Source of the DNA: an uncultured Bacilli bacterium
Lineage (GTDB): Bacteria > Bacillota_I > Bacilli_A > RF39 > UBA660
Assembly: GCA_958413985.1 (NCBI GenBank)
Contig: CATYVZ010000001.1
Span: forward strand, 88,915 to 152,914
Direction: 5' to 3'
Length of the DNA stretch: 64,000 bases
In this document: positions 60,244-64,000 of the stretch, in pieces
Layout of the letters: each line of letters opens with the position of its first letter
How positions within the stretch are numbered: position 1 is the stretch's first letter
Notes under the pieces: generated by a model
Databases searched by the model: none
Told to the model about the DNA's origin: nothing
The model's input: the letters and a program-made list of their open reading frames with translations, nothing else
Program-made: the position numbers and the translations under genes

Positions 60244-60624
60244 TCATATATCTTTTTTCAATCCTTTTGACAAATTACTATTTGTACGATAGATTAGACT
60301 AAAGAATCTATTTATACAAATTTGATAAATAATTTCTATTAATATTATAATACTTTTTTGTGTTTTAATATAATTTTCTAGTTCATTAAAAGGTATATAT
60401 TTTTCTAAAGTATTAATATAAACATTCTCACATTCATTAAAGAATAGATAGGTTATATTATTAATTACTAACTTATGTGGTTCTATATAAGCAAGATTTG
60501 TTTTACTAATACTTATAATATTACCTTTAATAACTTTTGCTTTAATATTTAGAAACTTTAACACGTTCTTAATCCTTTTATGTAGTGTTTCTTCAATTTC
60601 TAATTCTTCTTTGATAATTTGCAT
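60244..60624 (-). CDS. Unrecognised 126-residue protein
   Basis: ATG 60624 follows AAAGGAGTT. It is a small Lys/Ile/Asn-rich protein: an acidic N-terminal helix (EELEIEETLHKRIKNVLKFLNIKAKVIKG), a beta region and a hydrophobic stretch (SIIILIEIIYQICINRFF, about 90-107) that could be a TM helix or core. The family is not recognised, and TCGA is absent. It sits beside tRNA-Thr, where islands often insert, and its codon use looks more AT-biased than that of neighbours. Confidence 0.7.
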   Translation of the reverse strand: MQIIKEELEIEETLHKRIKNVLKFLNIKAKVIKGNIISISKTNLAYIEPHKLVINNITYLFFNECENVYINTLEKYIPFNELENYIKTQKSIIILIEIIYQICINRFFSLIYRTNSNLSKGLKKDI

Positions 60625-60650
60625 AACTAATCAACTCCTTTCGAGCATAT

Positions 60651-60675
60651 AAAAAAGTTAACCGAAATTAACCTT
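60651..60675 (-). terminator. Terminator of tRNA-Thr (GGT)
   Basis: AGTTAA (60656-60661) pairs with TTAACC (60668-60673) across CCGAAA, with T6 on the minus strand. Confidence 0.65.
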
Positions 60676-60714
60676 TCATATATTCAAAGTCGATTAGTTC
60701 GACTAATTTCCCTA

Positions 60715-60788
60715 TGGTGCCGAAAGACAGAATTGAACTGTCCGCTGATCCTTACCAAGGACCTGTTTTACCACTAAACTATATCGGC
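60715..60788 (-). tRNA. tRNA-Thr (GGT)
   Basis: The cloverleaf has acceptor GCCGATA/TCTTTCGGC region (one T-T mismatch), D-arm AGTTTAGTGGTAAAAC, anticodon stem GGTCC/GGATC with loop TTGGTAA giving GGT, T-arm GACAG-TTCAATT-CTGTC and an encoded CCA. Confidence 0.9.
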
Positions 60789-60974
60789 ATAAGAAAATTA
60801 TATCAAAATATAATTAAACTGTAAACTATTAAAATATATTCAAAATAAATATAATTATTAAAAAATATACTTTATTTTATTAATCCTATTTTCAATAAAA
60901 TATCTAACTTATTTAAAACAATTAGCTTTCTTTATACCTCATACTTTTCTAATAATTAAAACTTAAAAATGTTA

Positions 60975-61286
60975 TTAACCTTCATATTCTTTTATTCGTG
61001 TGTTTACTCCATCGATCATTTTATATTCACGATGTTTGTTTTTATTAACTTTTCTTAAAAGTTCTTTCTCTAAATCGATATTTAAAATTTCCGATAGTCC
61101 TAACAAATAAATAGCAACATCAGCTATTTCCTCTCCTACATCATCTTTCTTTTTTCTCCAAGCTTCATATGTTTCAGATACTTCACCATAGATTAAACAA
61201 AATTCTTTATTAATATCAGTAACATTGAACCCTTTATCTAATTTATTTTGATAAATATCTTTTTGTATTTGCTTTAAATCGATCAT
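60975..61286 (-). CDS. MazG-like nucleotide pyrophosphohydrolase
   Basis: ATG 61286 follows AAGGGAAAG. The 103-residue protein has the MazG-fold metal motif: EVSETYEAWRKKK for the first Glu pair, and EEIADVAIYLLGLSEILNIDLEKEL for E-x-x-D. It is a short single MazG domain, probably cleaving NTPs or dNTPs to NMP and PPi, as a house-cleaning enzyme. It lies between two tRNA genes on the same strand. The family call is sound; the substrate is open. Confidence 0.92.
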   Translation of the reverse strand: MIDLKQIQKDIYQNKLDKGFNVTDINKEFCLIYGEVSETYEAWRKKKDDVGEEIADVAIYLLGLSEILNIDLEKELLRKVNKNKHREYKMIDGVNTRIKEYEG

Positions 61287-61338
61287 TTTACTTTCCCTTC
61301 TATTTATTAAACAGTTTTAAAACTTTATATACATTAAA

Positions 61339-61415
61339 TGGCGTCCCCGATTGGATTTGAACCAACGACACCGGTCTTAGGAGGACCGTGCTCTATCCAA
61401 CTGAGCTACGAGGAC
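61339..61415 (-). tRNA. tRNA-Arg (CCT)
   Basis: Acceptor GTCCTCG pairs with CGGGGAC (one T-G). D-arm AGCTCAGTTGGATAGAGC, anticodon stem CGGTC/GACCG with loop CTCCTAA giving CCT, T-loop TTCAAAT, G73 and encoded CCA. Confidence 0.93.
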
Positions 61416-61487
61416 ACAATATAATTATAAACAATTTCGCCATTTTATGCAAGAAAAAATAGATAATCAAAATTGTCTATTAATTAT

Positions 61488-61988
61488 CTATTTTATAAAA
61501 TTAAATAACAACAATATAGCTAAATTAGAAGCATAACGTAATTTATAACCAAGTTTGTGACTAAACTCATTCAACGCTACTTGTTTATCATACAAACTAA
61601 CAATCCAACTTTCTTTATATTTTGGTATGCTAGTATTAAGTGGAAACATATGACTTCTAATTATGTCAGCCTCTTTAGAACTTATATTAAAATTCTTTAA
61701 AGCATTTGCTTCAGCTTTTAATGGATGATTAAAAGTAGAAATAAACTTATCTTTCATACTAAAATTAGTATTATCAAAAAAGTCATGTAACAAACCACCA
61801 ATAGCGGTCGACTTATAATCAAGTTTGTGTTTTTTAGCATATTTATAAGCTTTATAAGAAACTTTTAAAGAATGATCATATCTACTAATGCCGTGATGTT
61901 CACAATTCTTTAATTTTAGAAATTCTTTATTGTTTAAAATATTATTAACAATATCCAAGTACTCTTTATCAAGATTGTCAAAATTCAT
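61488..61988 (-). CDS. HD-domain hydrolase
   Basis: ATG 61988 follows GAGGTGA. The 166-residue protein has the HD metal motif in the order H-(29)-H-D: GISRYDHSLKVSYKAYKYAKKH supplies the first His, and GGLLHDFFDN supplies HD; a later DIIRSHMFPL adds another likely His. HD enzymes are phosphohydrolases acting on nucleotides. The C-terminal hydrophobic helix (YASNLAILLLFNFIK) is unusual. It is monocistronic, after tRNA-Arg. Substrate unknown. Confidence 0.9.
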   Translation of the reverse strand: MNFDNLDKEYLDIVNNILNNKEFLKLKNCEHHGISRYDHSLKVSYKAYKYAKKHKLDYKSTAIGGLLHDFFDNTNFSMKDKFISTFNHPLKAEANALKNFNISSKEADIIRSHMFPLNTSIPKYKESWIVSLYDKQVALNEFSHKLGYKLRYASNLAILLLFNFIK

Positions 61989-62060
61989 TGTTTTATTTCA
62001 CCTCGAACTATAACATTATATCACAATAATAAGAAAAATATAATAGTTTTAGTTTATTTT

Positions 62061-63092
62061 TTATAAAATTTCAATATTTTTATTTTTAGGTTGAATCTGA
62101 ATATAGGTATTACCATCATTAACAGTAATTTCTTCCCCATCTAAAAATCGATAAATGGTCTTACTAGAAGCCGAACTTTTTTCCCATGTTATAGGAACTG
62201 CATAACCATTAGAAATATAATATCCTTCTCCCTTACCAATATTATTTATATCTTGACGACCATAATCGTCGATACTATAATTAGCTACTTGATAAGTGAT
62301 AATATTTTTAGCAGTAAAAGTTGCGCCAGTTACGTAATCTTTTCGTTCTGTACCATTGCTATACTTTTTATACAATTTACTACTACTGTCGTAGATAAAA
62401 GAATTAGTTTGATAATTTGAATATTCGATCTTTACTTCATCGGCTTTAATAGCTCCAGACTTCGTTGAAAGATCGATCTCATCGACACTATAATTTAATA
62501 AATTATCTTGGTCAGTTGTCAAACGATAACCTTTATCTTTAATTGTCTCGTTTAAACTAGCAATACTAGTATAAACAGTATGTTCAGTTGGAACATCTAA
62601 AGTTTTATCTCGCCAAAATGGATTACCATCGACAATACCATTAATGTTATTAATGCCAAGATTGTATATATCTTCTTGAGCCTGAGGACTCCAGCCATAG
62701 TGAACATAAATTGCATCGTTTTCTAAAGCATAATCTAAGAAATAATGTCTAGAGCTTCGGACTGTACCAATTCTTGCAGTATCAGCATCTTTAAATACAG
62801 CCAACATTCTCGTAATGCCACCTTCGACAACTATTTCATATACTAAATATGCATCATTTAAACCCGTTTGTAATGGTTGCGCTGTTTTATGGTTATTGAT
62901 CATGACAGCGATTGGTCTTGAATTAGAATCTAAATCGATAACTTGTAACTTCTTTTCTTCTAAAGGCGGTGTATCATCGACAGGTGGTAATGACTGTTCA
63001 TTATCTTTAAAGAAAACAAAATATACTCCAGTTCCAATAATTAAAACCAACAGCAAAAATGCGATAAAAATATTTCCCCATTTTAACTTCAT
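62061..63092 (-). CDS. DUF3048 (YerB-like) membrane-anchored protein
   Basis: ATG 63092 is preferred, with GGAGTATG 8 bases upstream; ATG 63098 is too close to it. The 343-residue protein has an N-terminal TM helix (about 8-28), a Pro-rich linker (LPPVDDTPPLEE), and a DUF3048 fold: RPIAVMINNHKTAQPLQTGLNDAYLVYEIVVEGGITRMLAVF, RIGTVRSSRHYFLDYALEND and YVHYGWSPQA. Family members are extracellular and uncharacterised. There is no lipobox. It is monocistronic. Confidence 0.92.
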   Translation of the reverse strand: MKLKWGNIFIAFLLLVLIIGTGVYFVFFKDNEQSLPPVDDTPPLEEKKLQVIDLDSNSRPIAVMINNHKTAQPLQTGLNDAYLVYEIVVEGGITRMLAVFKDADTARIGTVRSSRHYFLDYALENDAIYVHYGWSPQAQEDIYNLGINNINGIVDGNPFWRDKTLDVPTEHTVYTSIASLNETIKDKGYRLTTDQDNLLNYSVDEIDLSTKSGAIKADEVKIEYSNYQTNSFIYDSSSKLYKKYSNGTERKDYVTGATFTAKNIITYQVANYSIDDYGRQDINNIGKGEGYYISNGYAVPITWEKSSASSKTIYRFLDGEEITVNDGNTYIQIQPKNKNIEIL

Positions 63093-63116
63093 AATCATAC
63101 TCCTTTATTTCAAAAA

Positions 63117-63192
63117 TGGTGCTGGAAATAGGATTCGAACCTACGACCTACGCGTTACGAATGCGTTGCTCTACCAACTAAGCTATTCCAGC
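63117..63192 (-). tRNA. tRNA-Thr (CGT)
   Basis: Acceptor GCTGGAA/TTTCCAGC, D-arm AGCTTAGTTGGTAGAGC, anticodon stem ACGCA/ with loop TTCGTAA giving CGT, T-loop TTCGAAT, encoded CCA. Confidence 0.94.
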
Positions 63193-63272
63193 AGTTAATA
63201 TAATTATATCATATTATCAAAAAAGTACAAATATGTTTTTTAAAACAGAAAAAAACATATAACAATATATGT

Positions 63273-64000
63273 TTAATCTATTTTAATTTTTTTTATAGTT
63301 TCACTATTGCCATATACCTTATAAGTAACATCGTCAATCTTACTATAATCGATAATTTTATTTTCTTTCAAATTATCGACAATTTCCTCGTAAACCTTTA
63401 AGCCATTTTTATACTTATAAGAAGAATATATTTCGATCGTGTTTCTATATTCTGCACTATCGATATTGATATACTTATCATAGTAATGAACTTCAACTAT
63501 TATTTGATTATCGTTAAGATTTTCATCATAGACAATTTCATACACATCATCAAATTCTAATTCAGTATTTCTGTTTATGGTATATTCAAATTGTTTGATG
63601 TTAATATCATCGTAAGTGATAATCTCAATTTTTTTTAACATATCAAAGGCCATAAAACCACCGATTGCTGTCAAGAAAATACAGATCAAAAATGGATAAG
63701 CTCTTAATTTGTTTTGGGATTTAAAAAGGTTTGATAAAATATAGTATAAATACCCAAAAAATACAAATGTACCAATTAAAATAAGCAATATTCCCCATAG
63801 ATTAATTCCTAAAATAATATGATAAATAACGGCTACGATAGCAAAAACTAAACCTATGATGATCAATATAATCGGTAGCGATAAAAATATAAAAACAAAT
63901 ACTTTTCCAACTATCTTTATAACATCAAATAGTCTACTTTTTTGAGTTACAATATCAACTTTATCATCTGTGTTTATATTTTCATCTTTTTCTTGTTTTT
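63273..64000 (-). CDS. Membrane protein, 5' end outside window
   Basis: The frame stays open to the window edge on the minus strand; a TTG at 63866 is not the real start. It reads at least 242 residues: an acidic Lys-rich cytosolic start, three TM helices (about 40-65, 68-90, 100-118 of the visible part), then a Tyr/Asp-rich extracellular or cytosolic domain with VYEIVYDENLNDNQIIVEVHYYDKYIN. It ends before a T-rich region. No family is recognised. Confidence 0.8.
   Translation of the reverse strand, partial: KQEKDENINTDDKVDIVTQKSRLFDVIKIVGKVFVFIFLSLPIILIIIGLVFAIVAVIYHIILGINLWGILLILIGTFVFFGYLYYILSNLFKSQNKLRAYPFLICIFLTAIGGFMAFDMLKKIEIITYDDINIKQFEYTINRNTELEFDDVYEIVYDENLNDNQIIVEVHYYDKYINIDSAEYRNTIEIYSSYKYKNGLKVYEEIVDNLKENKIIDYSKIDDVTYKVYGNSETIKKIKID

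Noticed and set aside
62815..63198. A plus-strand frame ending NRIRTYDLRVTNALLYQLSYSSS
   Set aside because: It is an antisense shadow of the DUF3048 gene and tRNA-Thr, a frequent spurious translation of tRNA genes.
1..64000. CRISPR arrays, rRNA genes, IS transposases, prophage structural genes, replication origin
   Set aside because: No repeated spacers, rRNA, transposase or phage structural genes were found by reading; only the serine recombinase element and Xer genes relate to recombination.
1..64000. Mycoplasma-type code (TGA as Trp)
   Set aside because: TGA ends several genes, for instance at 2389-2391, 34845 and 53178, so it is a stop.

Overview
The window is very AT-rich, gene-dense chromosomal DNA. 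TGA is used as a stop codon (for example at 2389-2391), so the standard bacterial code applies. Many genes have AGGTGA or GGAGG ribosome sites. Gene content (RarA, two Xer recombinases, SpoIIM-like, LiaF-like, YugP, DUF3048, PPDK, RsgI-type anti-sigma factor) points to a low-GC Firmicute, most likely an uncultured gut lineage of the Bacilli near RF39 or Erysipelotrichia. That placement is inference. Housekeeping genes are rich in TCGA/ATCGAT; three segments (1-4240, about 42950-44300, about 58280-60640) look poorer in it and carry accessory-type genes.

Layout. 1-4240: a one-directional cassette of a HIT-like protein (cut by the window edge), a radical SAM enzyme, two S51-type (peptidase E-like) proteins and a short alanyl-tRNA-synthetase-like protein. 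4248-13035: a tiny membrane protein, SpoIIM-like, MnmA, an HTH protein, a PdaC-like deacetylase, a FAD/Rieske oxidoreductase, RarA, a Xer recombinase and an AlkD-like protein. 13064-17769: a ZIP metal-transporter gene split by a 3.96-kb serine-recombinase element whose ends are 23-bp inverted repeats flanked by a GA dinucleotide. The element carries a Sua5/YwlC homologue and an MccF/LdcA-like S66 peptidase, and its removal restores a 248-codon ZIP frame. 17826-25444: a small Asn/Ser-rich protein, HolA, BI-1, a two-component system, a four-gene flavin electron-transfer cluster (PplA-, EetB-, EetA-like and ApbE) and SufS.

25708-33503: HIT protein, Pnp, S15 with a structured leader, TruB, YugP, CysS and a lipoprotein. 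33723-42830: tRNA-Met and tRNA-Leu, LiaF-like/DUF4097 pair, an AAC(6')-like acetyltransferase, unrecognised proteins, a surface protein sharing a duplicated tandem promoter with the lipoprotein, Smr, a PfkB kinase, and an ECF sigma/RsgI-PepSY pair. 42950-44300: an AbiF/Abi_2 HEPN-type gene flanked by two copies of a small hairpin RNA that differ by compensatory changes. 44503-58133: PPDK, DUF2207, a second Xer, a Ca-type P-ATPase, a FAD dehydrogenase, several unrecognised proteins and a 5-formyl-THF cyclo-ligase. 58284-64000: nitroreductase, a deleted radical SAM pseudogene, MarR, MazG, HD and DUF3048 proteins, three tRNAs, and a membrane protein cut by the right edge.

The best candidates for new biology are the HIT/radical SAM/AlaRS-like/S51 cassette, the GA-flanked recombinase element with its tRNA-modification and peptidase cargo, and the AbiF gene between covarying hairpins.
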